Assembly: GCA_022453515.1 (NCBI GenBank) | Contig: JAJNNY010000078.1 | Span: 1 to 64,000, forward strand | DNA from: Astrocystis sublimbata | Lineage: Eukaryota > Ascomycota > Sordariomycetes > Xylariales > Xylariaceae | Length of the DNA: 64,000 bases | Direction: 5' to 3' | Part shown: positions 10,567 through 25,706 of the stretch, in pieces | Position numbering within the stretch: position 1 is the first letter of the stretch | Layout: each line of letters starts with the position of its first letter | The notes under the pieces: generated by a model | The model's input: only the letters and a program-made list of their open reading frames with translations | The model's database searches: none | Told to the model about the DNA's origin: nothing | Position numbers and translations under genes: made by a program

Positions 10567-12160
10567 ATGCGGAGTTCAGGAGTGTCCGGCCTCTTGGCCG
10601 TGATTATATCTGTCTGCAGCGTCGTGGATGCGACAGCCGCCAAGAAAGCACCTCAAGTGCAGACGCTACCACCCCTCCAAGAGCAAGCCGCTCTCGTCAA
10701 TTCATGGACAGACGAGCGCAAGGCCCTCATTCCGGATCTGCTTCGCAAATACGGCGTTGACGCATGGCTTGTAAGTGACATTTCCCCCTTCACCATCCCC
10801 TCATTCACACATAAAGTTAACACCGCTTGCCATAGATGAGCCAGCGAGAGTATGCAGAAGACACGGTATTCTGGGCGCTGAAAGACGCAGAGCAGTTCTC
10901 GGCGCGGCGGCGGACGACCAACCTCTTCCTCGCAGCGCCCAAGGACGGCGCGCCCGCCGCCTACTCGTGGATCGACAACACGGCCGCCGTGTGGGAGGAG
11001 CTGCGGGCCGTCTTGGCGGCGCAGCAGCCGCGCTCCATCGCGCTCAACACGCACAGCGAGATCGCCTTTGCCTCGGGCCTGCACGCCGGGGAGTTCGACA
11101 CCATCGCATCTGCGCTGGGCGAGGAGTGGGCGGACAAATTCGTCCTCGAGCCCATGCTGCCGGTCGAGGTGATCGCTACCATGGTTCCTGGCCGGTTGCC
11201 GTGGTACCGCCGCATGCAGGAGACTGCGTGGGCGATTATTGAGGAGGGGTTCAGCGGGAAGATCATTGTCCCTGGGAAAACGACGCCTTCGGTGAGTTTT
11301 ATTTTTTTGCCCCTCTTTGCGGATATCCAGGTTGTTAAAACACAGGCCGCTGAGACAAGGTGATGGGTTTTCTAGGAGGTCGAATGGTGGATGCGGGAGA
11401 AGATCCAATCGCTCAACTACACGACGTGGTTCCAGCCAGGCGTCTACATCTTGACCGCAGGCGGCTTTCCCATCACGAAGGCGACGTCGCCCAAGACGAA
11501 CTCGCATGCTCTGGCAGAGCGTCCCATCCAGTACGGCGATCTGATCCACACCGACTTCGGCGTGACTGCGCTCGGGCTCAACACAGATACCCAGCACCTG
11601 GGCTACGTGCTGTATCCGGGAGACACGGAAGCCGACATCCCCCAAGGAATGCTCGAGGGGCTCAAAAAAGTCAACCGCCTCCAGGACATCGTCAAGGCGA
11701 ACATGAAGATCGGCAAGACGGGGAACGAGATCCTCAAGGCGGCGAGGAAGCAGATGCACGAGGAGGGCATCGAGGGGAAGATCTACTGCCATGCTACTGG
11801 CGAATGGGGCCACTCTGCGGGCACCGTGATAGGTAAGGTCCATTTCTCGTCCTTTTGATATGCCGCTTTGCATATTACAGCACTACTCGAAGCAAACAGC
11901 GAAGACTCACATGGCATAAAACAGGCATGACCAACCTCCAGGAGAGCGTCCCAGTGCTCGGCGATATGCCTTTACTGAAGGATACGTACTACAGCGTCGA
12001 GCTGTACGCGGAGCACTTCGTTCCCGAGCGGAACATGACGTTGATGTTCCCCCAGGAAGAAGACGTGTTCTGGGATGCGAAGACGGAGTCGTGGGAATGG
12101 GTATACGGTAGGCAGGAGGAGTTTTTGATTGTTAGAACAGAAGATCTGGGTGAGCTCTGA
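10567..12160 (+). CDS. secreted M24 metallopeptidase (Xaa-Pro type)
   Basis: A four-exon gene (10567-10770, 10836-11291, 11376-11832, 11925-12160) for 450 residues. The start at 10567 begins a hydrophobic signal peptide ([24 protein letters not shown]). The N-terminal half matches the creatinase-like domain. The C-terminal pita-bread domain keeps all five metal ligands: the two Asp of HTDFG and NTD eleven residues later, His in GHSAG, Glu in YYSVELYAE and Glu in FPQEED. That supports an active dinuclear metal site. Family members cleave N-terminal residues before proline or related imino bonds. A secreted or vesicular enzyme is inferred from the leader. Confidence 0.88.
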
Positions 12161-14128
12161 TCCAAGTTGGTGTTTCCATCAGAGAGATCAAATTTTGAAT
12201 AACGAGGCAGAAGTGTAGTTGTCTCTAACTAATAGTCTCCTCCCATCCTTACTGGCACCCTTCTACAAGTCATGTGCTTTGTGATATCTGCGGCAGGGGC
12301 CGACGAGCCTACCAAGCCCGCAGTGCAGAAACCAAGCGAAAGCGCCCTTTCAAATGAAGCGATATATTTGTCAGGTATCTAAAGAATAATCTGTCTATAA
12401 TTACTGTTCGTAACCCGAATGGAAATCGACAGTATCCCTATGGGAACCCCGTGTACATACGAGGCGTGGTTTACATAGTTAGTCGCTGACTCTCCAAACA
12501 GAAATCTAAAGTCTGACATCTTTGCTCTTTTCAACTCCCCGGGTCATTGTAGTTCACAGCATAAATTACTCAATATTCACGACTTCGCATTCAGTCAGAA
12601 GCACGAATTATGACTGTGAGCGTCGAGCGCCAGCATTCAAAGATCCACTGAGGAGGCATCTCAATGTCATAGGAAGGCACTTTCATCCGCTGCCATGTGC
12701 GCAACTCGGAAACGTAGCGAGAAGCAGTAATTAGAGCAGACTATGTATGTAAGAACGGCAGAATCTCCTCGAAATCTATATGCTTTCTTCTCGTCACTAT
12801 CAATATACAACAAAGACTCCAGTAGCATAATTGATTCACCCGACCGCAAAAGATCCTTCATCAACCCAACGAAACCAGTCCTGACGATAATAAATTTTGC
12901 GATCCGGAAACATTCAGTTAAGTGCTAGTGTTAACACAATACCTGAAAAGGTTTCAGAAGGATACATAATTAATTACGACACTAAAGTGAGACAGTCTTG
13001 ATTCTCGATGCGCAGCTTATTATAGCGTTATAGCATATCGGGTGTGCATGATCTTAGCACTACCCTTAAGCATAACCGCGAGGACCGATATATATAAGAG
13101 AAATAAAATAAAAGCACAAAAGATATGTCAACATATACGAAACCTCAAGGGTTCCCCAAGGCCATCTTGGCTTACACTTGTGTTCTTTAACATATATCCA
13201 TACATACATACACATAATTATCAGCTTTAGCTCGGTATTTCTGGTTGAATTAAAATTGTGTTTAGTCGAGTCAGTTGAGTTAAGGTAGAGTCTTTCCGAT
13301 ATTAGGTAGTTAAGTAAGAGTTAATCACGTTCAGTTAGTTAAACAGAAAAAGTGATGTTCTAGTTAACTTTAGTAAGTTCGGGTTCAGTCGCCTATGGAC
13401 AGACAAGTCAAACAGATTCATCAGAGACCATAATTAATCCCATTTCAATTCATGTTTCCCAACTCGATTCAACTCAACTCAATCCATCCATTCAATTCAA
13501 TTCGATTATTCGATTCCCTCCATCCGACCATCCAACCATATCATGTCTGTTATCGCACCCACCCATCCAGCCCATCATCCAGAACATACTCCGTCTGACT
13601 AACCGAATGCCTCTATCACCTACCAGATACCTACCAGATACCTACCAGATACCTACCTACCTACCAAACATGAACAAGGCGGGTGTAAGCTGCAAGTAGT
13701 GTGCACTTCACTTTCTCTCTCATCTCTCTCATCTCTCTCTCTTTCTTTCGTTCTTTCGCTAACAAAATGCAAAGTTGCAAATTTGCATTGCTTTTTGTGC
13801 TTTTGTTTTGCAGGAATTTCGCTTTCTAGTAGACAACTTCAATCAATCAAACAATCAATATCAACATCAATATGAACAGTCGACCGTCGCCCGTGGCCAT
13901 GTTCATCATCATCATCATGGTGGCAGCAACAGCAGCAGTAGAGTGAAGGCGAGTGAAGATAGAGGAAGAAGCATGGAAGCAACGCTGTTCTGTTTCTCTC
14001 CAAACAACATCATCACCATCAGCTCCACCCCGCTGTTCCAATAATATTCCTCCCCCTCCCCCTTCTGCTTCCCCATCATGTCTTCCTCAGATGAGCTCAT
14101 AAGTCTTAGGAACATGCTGGCGGCGATT
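12161..14128. other. intergenic with simple repeats
   Basis: No gene is supported. The region is AT-rich and holds degenerate AGTTAAGT-type runs (13255-13380), CAATTCAATTCGATT-like runs (13440-13520), three 11-bp tandem units near 13620-13653 followed by TACC repeats, and a CTCT/CATC tract before 13760. Its right end is the 3' side of the SRPK gene. Confidence 0.5.
13620..13665. repeat. 11-bp tandem repeat plus TACC microsatellite
   Basis: The unit TACCAGATACC occurs three times head to tail and then decays into four-base TACC units. Similar TACC/GGTA tracts are scattered through the window, for example near 32214 and 35636. Confidence 0.75.
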
Positions 14129-16291
<2,163 letters not shown>

Positions 16292-18260
16292 TCAATAAAG
16301 AAGCAGAGAGACAATAGCGGGCAGGGAAGGGCAGCGGGCGGGCCAGGGAGTTGGCCGGCGGCGAACTGGCGGCGGCGCTGGGCCGGCGTTATGGCAGCCC
16401 GAAACGGGAATAGAAGGGCGGCCAAGGATGCAGCGACGAGCTTGAGACCCAGACGACGGCAGCCAGTGGATGGGGCAGGTGAGGGACTCTGTCATGCCTA
16501 TGCCTGTGTGTGCGTTTCCCTGGGAAGACGGTGGTGGGGTGGGAGACACAGCAGGGCCGGGAGGGGTTTGGCGTTGTTGCGCTTGCGCTGTGGTGTTGTG
16601 TGTGTGCTCGGGCATTGGAGGGGTACCAAGGGTATAGTACAGTCCACAGCGCAGGGGCGCGCGGATAGAGAGGAGAGAGGGTGGCAGATGTAAGTGGCGA
16701 GAGCTTCAAATCACCTTTTCTTGGCCATAGCGGACGCCATGTTGGCCTGCTGCCCGACGATGTGGTCGGTCGGGGTGTGGGCAGAGGGCGTGCTGGCTGG
16801 TGGTATATAGAGGGGCGAGGACGAGTAGGTAGGTAACGATAGAAGCTAGAAACAACTGGGAGGAATGCAGGACGGGAAAACAATGGGATGGATCATGGAT
16901 GGGGAAACTGGAGACTGGAGATGGAGACTGCGGACTGGGAGTGCGGGCGGGAGCGTGAACGGACGGTGAGTGCCAGACTGAGTGCCAGACTGCCACACTG
17001 ACACTGACTGCCCAGTGGGAGAGCCTGTTTCTAGTAGGGTTGCCAGTGGGGGGTTGGGGGGTTGCAGTACACCAAACTAAGTACCTCACAGCGCAACCAG
17101 CACCTGACGGGAGCTTTTGGGGGGGGGGGGGTAGGTACCTGGCCCTGGCTGGCACCCTGGACTGGATTGGGGTTGTTTTTTTGGCGCCATGGGAGCTTCC
17201 AACCATGCGAACTGGGCCAACCAACCAGCGCAAGCAACAGCAGCACCCGTTGCCGGCGGCCAGCTGCCAAATGCACCAGTCTTTTAACCCATCCTCGGCC
17301 GAGGTCTCTTGTTCTCGGGCGGAAAAGGGACGCAACGAATGCAAATCATAACAATTCAAATTCATTCAAATCAAAACAGGCCAAAACAAACTAAATCAAA
17401 TCAGAGCAGAGCAAAAAAAAATAGTGAACACCAGTGCAAGCGAAGCAGCAGACCAAGGGGAAAAGCCGCCTGCCTCCATCTGAAGAGGAACGAGCGACAA
17501 CAACAGCGGAGATGGGCCGGTAGGTATGATCCCAACACGGTCCGTTCCGTTGCATTCTCGCCAGGTGTCGGTTGCTGTTATTGCTTTTGCCTTTGTTTAT
17601 TCGATCTCTGATGGCCTTTTTCTCTCCAATGACGAGCTCTTATTTTGGAGAATCGTGCATCTTTGAGCAACGCTTCATGTCCCCATATGGCGAACAATGG
17701 CGGCAAGTCATCCATGATTGCGGATAATAAGACAGGGGCAAGCCAGCAGCGCTGTATGTACTGCGCTTGCATAAACTTTAGGCGAAGGTACCTGAAGTGC
17801 CACCAGTCTGAAAAAGGCATCATGTCCAGATCGAAGCGGTACATGGTAGATGCCTCCACGTTGGTTGGAACCTCAGGCATGGTACCTGTACAGCGTGCTT
17901 GGGGTGCCCCGCCGCGCCATCACGGTTGACGTCGTGCGGGCGAGGGGCATTTGCTGGGCGTTGCCAATTGCTGGCTTGACCCGTCTTGGCGCTTCTTCGA
18001 GGCCCAGACTCAAGAGCATGATGCCGGACCGCTGGTCGCATGTGAGGAAGCATGCTGTCTCTCATTTCACCATGGGCCCTGGATATCAAGATGGTGTGAT
18101 GCCTCGGGATTCGTGCCCGCGCGAAGCAACAGAGCAAGCAGTAGAAATCATATACGTGGTTTGCAGTTGCACACAAAGTTGCGCATTTCGCGCACTTGCG
18201 CGCATCCAGGATCAAAAGGCTCGAATAAAACTCAGCATGTTAAATGGAATCAACACTTAC

Positions 18261-18535
18261 CCCGGAGCTGGGCCCTCTGTTGTGATGATGGGCTTGAGAC
18301 CGTCCTTTTTTCTCTTCTTGTTGATCGCGGCCACCGCGGCCGCACCGGATGCTGCGTTGGTGCCGTTCCCATTGGCTCCCGCCATCATCGGCACAGTCGC
18401 AGTCGCAGTCGAGGGTGCACTCGTCGGAGCGGCGGTAGGGCTGAGGGCATCGACGTCTGCGGTCGTTGGCGATCTAGATTCTGTCGCCGTCGTGGGCTCG
18501 GCCCCGAACTTGGTCGCATCTTTCGTGCCATTCAT
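18261..18535 (-). CDS. possible first exon of an unknown protein
   Basis: A minus-strand frame starts at an ATG at 18535 and runs 91 codons to a strong GTAAGT donor at 18260. The peptide is rich in Ala, Thr and Ser and then ends in INKKRKKDGLKPIITTEGP, which looks like a conserved basic motif. I could not find a downstream exon with confidence. An acceptor near 18218 would join it to an open frame reaching 17820, but that sequence does not look like protein. It may be a real small gene, a relic or chance. Confidence 0.35.
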
Positions 18536-21500
18536 CTTTGCAACCTTGCGCCCGACGAAACTCTAAATGATTCTGTGTCTCGCCACTTCGCCAGGGGTCC
18601 CCGGATCAGAGCTTCGCGAAGCAAGAATGCAGCGCCGCAAACCCTGTGTCTCTTTGACTAATTAGGTAGTGAGAAGTGAGAAGTGAGGCGCAAAGCTCTC
18701 AACTAGCGCCGTGGTGTGTTGAAGATGGGGGCTAAGCCTGGACCTGGGGATCAATCCTCTCAAGAAGTAGCCCAACACCGGCGTTTTTGCTTAGATCCCG
18801 TAAAGTGAGCACGCCGGGAAGAATAGTGCAGAAAGATGTGGTGCCAAGTGATCTGACTGCGTTGTTGAGGTGACAGCAGCTACCTTCGCCTCTGTACGTA
18901 TGTGCAAGTAGGTAATAGGACTGTAGGCAGTCGTCCGTGGTCGGTCGCCAGTCGCGTGCAACGATAAGAGTGGCCGCAATCGTTTGTGTATAGTCTATAG
19001 TGGCACAACGGAATACTGGGTGGTGTTAGACGCGTCGTAGGAAATATTTCTCGTCTTGCCTCGTTTTCCAATATACAATGAAAAGTGCTCGAGAGGGTGC
19101 CAAAACGCAGACGTAGGACTCTGATCGTGGGTATCACGGCCTTGCGTCATGGAATCAGCAACCAGCACCATAATCAACAGTAAGATGGCCAGAGCCCGTT
19201 CACTTATCCAACATCGAAACAAGTGTCGTATTCAGATGCAGATAGGCAGGGGCTCGGTTCTTTTTGGCGAGCATTGGTACTGGCTGTGATGCGGGAGACG
19301 GGCGATGGACGTACCTACCTACATGCACGTGTATGCGCGATATCGTCGCAATGCTGGACGAGGGCCAAGTCTTGCGGCGGGTAGTGACGTTGGGGGTTTA
19401 TTGGGTTTATTGGATTGGCAATGGCAAGTATTGGGGGTCAGGTCGGTGCGCAATGCGACAATAACTATAACCCGTGGGATTCCCAGACTGTAGACTGTTC
19501 TACCTCGCTGTACATAGAACCAGAAAGCAAAAAAGCAAAACAAGTAGTCAGGAGCAGTTTCTTGGGATGATGCAGAAAACGAAAGTGCTCGCGGGGTCTC
19601 GAGGAGTGTTTTGGAATTATAGGTGCTAGGTACGTTAAGGCAAAGCCCCACGAGAGCGCGTGGCAATGGATGCTAGAGCTCGTTACACCACTCTTGTAGG
19701 CTGTGCGAAGGCGAATTTCTGCTAAAGATGTACCTCAGGTACATATTGAAGGTACATACTTGGGATCACCAGTCAAAAAGGCAATGTAAATGGGCTACGC
19801 ATACAGGTAGGGTGAAACCCACCTCTAGAACAGCTCGGCTTACAGTGAGCCTCAATCATCACGGGAATTTATTAGTTACCACGTTGTATAAGGTGAGACG
19901 GGCATGGCCAAACCAAGATATAGATGTCTTATATAAACCGGCAAGCCACCTTGCTTTCCAATCGATGCTCTAAGCGCTTATTGCAAGAGCTCTCCCTTGC
20001 TTCGAGAAGCGCCACAACCGTCACATCATGAACTCTTATTCTGCCTGGTGAATCTTTTCTCAACACCGCCTCTTTACTTTGAGATTGGAAAGGGTCGACA
20101 ACCGCAGCAGCTTGGGCTTGATGTCTCCCTTGCGACATTTATCATGCCGTCCTACTTCGGACTAATCCAAGGTTGACTTACATGTCTCGACAGCCATGTA
20201 GGTATTTGTACTTGGTTCAGCGCCCCCCGCTGTCTTGATTGGGCAATCCGACGATGCAGGGTTATTACATACCTAGGTACACGCCCGCAGACAAGGCCCA
20301 GACAATACCTGGCTTACCACATGCCCTTTCCCATTGGAATATTACCGCACAGCGTGACGTCGTCGCGCGCGGGATGGGGCTCCCCCAACATGTGATGCTA
20401 CAATGAGATCTTGACCCTATCAACCAAACCCACCCATCAGAGCTGTCCAACTTACCTGGGATGACACTCACTGCCTCAAAATCATGATCATCGCATTGGC
20501 TCGTCCAGACAAACCCAAGACTTGCTTTCAATATAGTCCTATCTCGCCACCCGCTTGAACGTGGTGTACCGGAAGGACGCTCGGACGGCGCGTTTGCTTG
20601 CTGCGAGCTGTGCCGTCTCCAACAAGCTCACGTTGATTGTTTTATGGGATTTTGGTCAGTAGGTAAGTAAGATTGGTGCCTGACCATTGTCTCGAGTGAC
20701 GACACTGCGCAGCTACCCAGGTAGGTAGCGTAGCTGCAGGCCTTTCTCAGCGTAGGAGTCGTAGGATTGCAGGAGACCAAGAAAAACAAATAAACAAGCT
20801 GCATCGACTGACGGATTCATACATCAAAGGATTGTGTGTGTGAGTATGTAGGTTAAAAGAAGCCAGTGACCGGGCAACCCAACCACCCCCGCCCTGCCTC
20901 TTGTTGAGAAACAACAGGATATGGATCCCACGATTGCATCATATCTCCCCACTGCCCAAAATCCCTCGCCGGCGCCACCCGCACAGCCGGGGGCGGCGCG
21001 CGTTTAGCATCCCTGCCCATATCAATCAATCAATATCCTACAGTACAGTACCTGGAAATAATCGGGTTTAGCTCAATAGGTATCTAAGCCAAAACAACAA
21101 TAACAACAATTGCTTACCTAAGGCAGTAATTACTTACAACAGATAGAGTAATCAATCCTATAGTAGCAGCATCCACAATATCAGTTTGGGACGACAAATA
21201 TTCACCCAGCTACTAGAGAAATCATTTGTATATATATACATATATCCCATTCGTTCATGATACTACATAGTGATAAGCCATGCTTTATTTAACATATTCC
21301 TCGCAACAGGCAAGCGTAGTAACAGATTGGTCGAGACACATACATTTAGGCATACTTTCTCGAAGAGCAAGAGGAACCTGTCCCCAGATAGATTCTCGGG
21401 TTTTAAGTTTTGAGCTATATACATGTGTGCATGGTGTGCGGGAAGGGAGTATCTGTTGTAACCCTTTTAAAAGTCATACTTAGGTAACGTTGAGAATGGG

Positions 21501-22220
21501 AATAAGAGGTTCAGTGAGACCTCCTACTGAGTGAATAAGTGAGTGTGAGTGAGATTGAGTTAGTGGTTAAGTGAGGGTGGGTGTGATGGCCTAACTAACT
21601 GACTAACTGCCCCGTTGCCAGATAGTATGCTTGCGATCTCTATCTATCTATACTTAAATCTAAGGTCTCTAGATCTATCAAGTGAAAACGACTGGAATCT
21701 TCAGAAAAGACTGGATGGACTTCCCAGGCACGAGAGCCCAACTCAGGGATCTAGACCTAGGTAAGGCCAGGAAGGCCAGAAAAGATTTGTCAAGAGAACT
21801 ATCCTGCAATAGGTAGCATCAAATCGACTACATACAAGATCGAAACAAACAAGTAATCGCAGCAGAATGAGAGACGTTGCAGGACCCCATCCCTTGGAAG
21901 GTCGGGATGATTACTTACCTACCTACACAACCACTCACTGAAACAGACAGAAAGGGTTCAGGCCAAAAGACGCGAACCTCATACACAGATCTCTATATTT
22001 CATTTCATTTTCATTAAAGACGTCCTATCTCTCTTCAACCAAAGCTAAGTTGTATTGTATTGTATTGTATTGAATGTATCGCAGTTCAAGATTAGAGACG
22101 CCACAAGTAATGCATGTTTGCGCGGTGTCTTCCTGCTTTTGTCTGACTTTTCAAACAAACCCGTTCATTCATCCTCGCCACGCTATTCATCTCAGCACGG
22201 TATGTACCTACCCATCTCAA

Positions 22221-22278
22221 GTTATGTAGATAACGTATGCTCGATGAAAGTTATCTAGATAACGTATGCTCGATGAAG
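22221..22278. repeat. 29-bp direct tandem duplication
   Basis: Two 29-base units lie side by side. Each begins GTTAT(G/C)TAGATAAC and ends TATGCTCGATGAA. The second unit's start is a perfect 14-base palindrome. The units differ at two positions. Confidence 0.85.
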
Positions 22279-22528
22279 CTTGAACGCACCCACACCGCGC
22301 TCACTGCACTCCTCATCATGCCTAAATCTTCGGATTACACTTAAAACTCCTTATTCATACCTCCACATCAGAATTACGATGATGTCATCCTCCTTGACCT
22401 TCACAGCTCTTTAACCCCTGATTCATCCACATGCTTGGCCCCTCTGCGAGACCTCACGGATCCGCGAAGTCAAATAATGACGATTAGTAGACAACCAATA
22501 TGCAGCAGGCATCAGTAGGCGCAGCCCA

Positions 22529-23963
22529 CTACTTCTTCTTCTTGTTTCCGACGATCTTCTTGAACGCGTCGAAGCCGCTGGCGCCGATGGGCTTGAAGTC
22601 AGGCCCCGACTGGGATGGGTTGAAAGTGCTGCGCGGCGCGATGGTGTAGGCCTGCGGCAGTCCGGGGGGGCGGGCTCGGTTGCTCGGGTTCAAGGGGGCC
22701 AGGGCGCGCTCACGCTCAGCCTCGCGCTGGCTCGAGAGCGCTGGGCGTTGGGGTAGCGTCCGTTGGCTGTCTTGGACCTGGCGTCGTTTGGCAGCTCTGT
22801 TGATTTTGCGTTAGAATGGGCAGTTCAAGTAAACCTCATGATTTGGGCTAGGGGGGCCTGAAGGATAGGATAGAGGGAGGAGAGATAATGGGTGACGTAC
22901 TCGTAGTCATAGTCACGCGTCTCGACGAAGCGCTTCTTGTAGTCATGTGTACGGTTCAGGATGGGTCTGCTCCATTCGCCTAGTAGCCGCTCGGCCATCC
23001 GCTTGATCGCGAGCTCAGGGCGCTTAGATTTGGTGTAGAACAGGATGATCTTGCCGATGCCGCTCATCCGGAGCGACTCCTTCTCTATGGGCAGGTTGAG
23101 AAGGGCCTGGAAGATGTCACGCTGGATGTTGTAGGCGGGCAGGGAGCCGTCGTTTAGAGGCTCCAAAAAGAAGCGAACGTGCTGCAGGAAGTTGGTGTCA
23201 GGGTCGACGACGATGTTCTGCAGGGCTCGGCTGGTGAGCAGAGAGTTGACCTCGGGTAGGAGCTTGAGCTTGTGCAGAGACGGCACGCCTGCCTCCCGGG
23301 CGGCGTTGTCGGCTTCGCATGCCTTCTCCATCCGGACTTTGAGGTTGGCTATTTTCTCATCCATCTCATCTTCCAGGTCCTACATGGCGAATATGATTAG
23401 CAGTCCATCTCTGTTATCGTAGCATGATGCCAACACCACACAGAGAAGTTTACACATACATCTTCATCTCTCTTCTTACGCCTCTTGGTCTTGGGCTTCT
23501 CCTTTGCTGCAGCACGTTCGATGGCTCGCCGCCGTCTCTCCTCGGGCGTCAAGTGCTCTTCGTCCTCGGGCTCGGGGGTCTTCTTCCGGCTCTCCTCGCC
23601 ACCCGTCTTGCGGACTCGTTTTGTGGTGAGAACCTCGCCATCGGCTTCGTCATCGCGGTCGACACGCGCTCGCTTCTTCTCGCGACGACCCTCTTTCGGC
23701 TTCTTGGTGGCGGTGCCCTTCCGTCTGCCAGCCTTGAGAGTGCGCGCCACATCTTCGTCGATCTCGACGGGCCGCTCTTCGATGCGGACGGCGGAGGGAT
23801 CGTAGTCTTCGAACTGGTCTTCGTCGATCTCGGACAGCGCGTCGGAGTCCCGGTCTGAGTCGGCGATGTCTAGATCCTTCGGCGAGCCATCGTCATTGGG
23901 GGTTTCGTCGTGAGCGGTATCGTTTCTTGCGGGAGAGCCCGCAGCTGATCCGGCGTCGGACAT
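22529..23963 (-). CDS. IWS1: transcription elongation factor IWS1/Spn1
   Basis: A three-exon minus-strand gene: 23963-23460, 23379-22901 and 22796-22529, giving 416 residues. The N-terminal 170 residues are charged and disordered, with acidic runs and KKR/RRKKR clusters. The middle part has the TFIIS N-terminal (LW) fold of Iws1: LLPEVNSLLTSRALQ, then LEPLNDGSLPAYNIQRDIFQALLNLPIEKESLRMSGIGKIILFYTKS, and AERLLGEWSRPIL. The short tail ends in a lysine run. Iws1/Spn1 binds Spt6 and RNA polymerase II and acts in elongation, histone handling and mRNA export in the nucleus. All splice sites are canonical and restore frame. Confidence 0.95.
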
Positions 23964-24557
23964 GATGGGTGATTGGGTGCCTCGGGCCGCGAGGATGGCG
24001 GCGGGCTGGGGACAAAGCTGGCGAGGCGATCGAAAGGCCTACACGCGACCAGGTAGATGGCTAGCTCAGCCTAGAAAAGATAGGTCCGTGGCAGTAGGCG
24101 CTCAATCTTCAATGATTCAAGGGCCCAGTATCTGATAGATGCGCGTTGAGAGAGGATGGGCTGGATGTAGAAGGAGGAGGATGCTTGTCGTTTGAAACGT
24201 GAAAGATTGATGGTAACCTTAAGGTGCACTGCAAGGTTGCAGATAGAAGGTACGGGGGTACCTTATCCTCAGGGCTGTCCTGGAGCCATGTGGACCCGCT
24301 TTTCACGTCAACGCTAATGCATCTGCAACCGTAATTGCCAGGCTGTACAATAACAAAGACCGTTTCAGATTACAAAACGGGCTCTGGGGCTCTCCGTATA
24401 GTTTATGGAAACATTGCAGGAACACATCAAGCTCTAATCATCCTACATAGCATACTATTCATCTTCTCAAGGCCAAGTAGTATGACAGAATCCAGGAACT
24501 AATCGCTAAGCGTTCTGGAGCGAAACATACCAAGTTCTCCTATGGCTTGGATTTCCT
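23964..24557. other. intergenic, promoter of IWS1
   Basis: This is a short space between two minus-strand genes. No further feature was seen. Confidence 0.5.
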
Positions 24558-25706
24558 TTACTCATCCATAAGCTTGTCCGGCCCACTGGGGAGACCCAGC
24601 ATCTCGCGCATGTGGCCCAGCCCGACCAGGTCGCCCTGGGCGGTTTGTTGAAGCTCGGGCGGTATGTATTCAGGCGTATAACCGCCTCCGAAGTCTATTA
24701 CGACGGCATCACCTTCTGTATCGATCATGACATTGTCTGGCTTCACATCGCCCCACACAATGCCACTGCTATGTAGCTGCCGCACTGTTGATTCGACTTG
24801 AGCCATCCATCTCAATTTTGTCTCTTGGGGGATCTCTTGCCCATCTGCAAATTCTTCGTCGTCAAGGTGCCACTGAAGCGTTTTCCCTTCGATGTATCCA
24901 ATGAGGAGACCTAGCAAGGATCCCTCGCTATCATCATCCCACATCACCAGTCCGGCGAGCTTGGACGTTCGCACACGAGACTCCCCCGACGATGTAGATA
25001 CTGTAGAAGCGAGAGCGCTATCATGTTGGATTTGGGAGAAAATCTCCATTTCGCGGATATGGCCATGATCCTTAAACCCAGGCTTGAAGAAGAAAGTTTC
25101 GTTCGTGATGACATGCCGGACTTTGCGTGGAATCTCGCTCAGATCTCTGTCTTCTAGTTCGTCATCGACGCGCTGTAGCTGAGAAGCTAGGAACCGCGGT
25201 ACCGAAGGTAGAGAGGAACTCGACACAACACTCTCACTGGCCTGGGCAGTGGGTAGTCGGGTGTCCGATGCTGCTTCCACGATTCGAGTTCTCGGGCTTG
25301 TGTTCCCATGCCAGGCGGGGTCATAAATTTGAAGAAGCGCTTCCAGCTTGCCGTCTTTGTTGACAAGTTCAAGAGCGTATGTCTCGGGGTTGAAATAGTC
25401 CAGCAGAGTGATAGGGGTTCGAGAACCTGGCTTTGGTGGCGGAGCCACGCGAAGCAGGAACTCGTCAAGTGAAGCAAAAATCCAGTCTTCAAACTGATTG
25501 AATTGTCCCGGGTCGTCCAGATCAGCGGCGAATTCTTGAAACTCTTCCAACAGGCTCCCCGGGCCTTTGAGATGTTCAGCGTCAATGTCGACGAAGAATC
25601 GTTTGCAATTGTTCATGAAAACATATTGAATTTTGTCTCCGTAGACGCCAAGCTCGAGCATACAGAAAGAGGGTGTACCAGCAGGACTATCTTCAGGCAG
25701 CGTCAT
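24558..25706 (-). CDS. fungal protein kinase-like protein
   Basis: A single-exon gene of 382 residues. The N-terminal half (1-190) is of a kind found only in fungal kinase-like proteins: a mixed sheet and helix region with no catalytic motif. The C-terminal half is a reduced kinase fold with WGDVKPDNVMID (catalytic Asp320, Asn325) and VVIDFGGGYT (metal-binding Asp338). The fold is truncated after DFG: no APE motif and almost no C-lobe helices follow, and the protein ends within about 45 residues. The ATP-lysine region is probably ITNETFFFKPG. Such proteins are common as expanded families in Pezizomycotina, with unknown roles. Activity is uncertain. Confidence 0.75.
   Translation of the reverse strand: MTLPEDSPAGTPSFCMLELGVYGDKIQYVFMNNCKRFFVDIDAEHLKGPGSLLEEFQEFAADLDDPGQFNQFEDWIFASLDEFLLRVAPPPKPGSRTPITLLDYFNPETYALELVNKDGKLEALLQIYDPAWHGNTSPRTRIVEAASDTRLPTAQASESVVSSSSLPSVPRFLASQLQRVDDELEDRDLSEIPRKVRHVITNETFFFKPGFKDHGHIREMEIFSQIQHDSALASTVSTSSGESRVRTSKLAGLVMWDDDSEGSLLGLLIGYIEGKTLQWHLDDEEFADGQEIPQETKLRWMAQVESTVRQLHSSGIVWGDVKPDNVMIDTEGDAVVIDFGGGYTPEYIPPELQQTAQGDLVGLGHMREMLGLPSGPDKLMDE

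Noticed and set aside
4998..12160. Possible secondary metabolite cluster (two reductases, a peptidase, a phosphotransferase, a regulator nearby)
   Set aside because: There is no polyketide synthase, peptide synthetase, terpene cyclase, P450 or transporter, and spacing is ordinary, so the clustering is not supported.
16706..17365. A 219-codon minus-strand open frame upstream of the SRPK gene
   Set aside because: It is Pro/Ser/Thr-rich by virtue of GC-rich pyrimidine tracts, overlaps other long frames on both strands, and has no domain, so it looks like chance.
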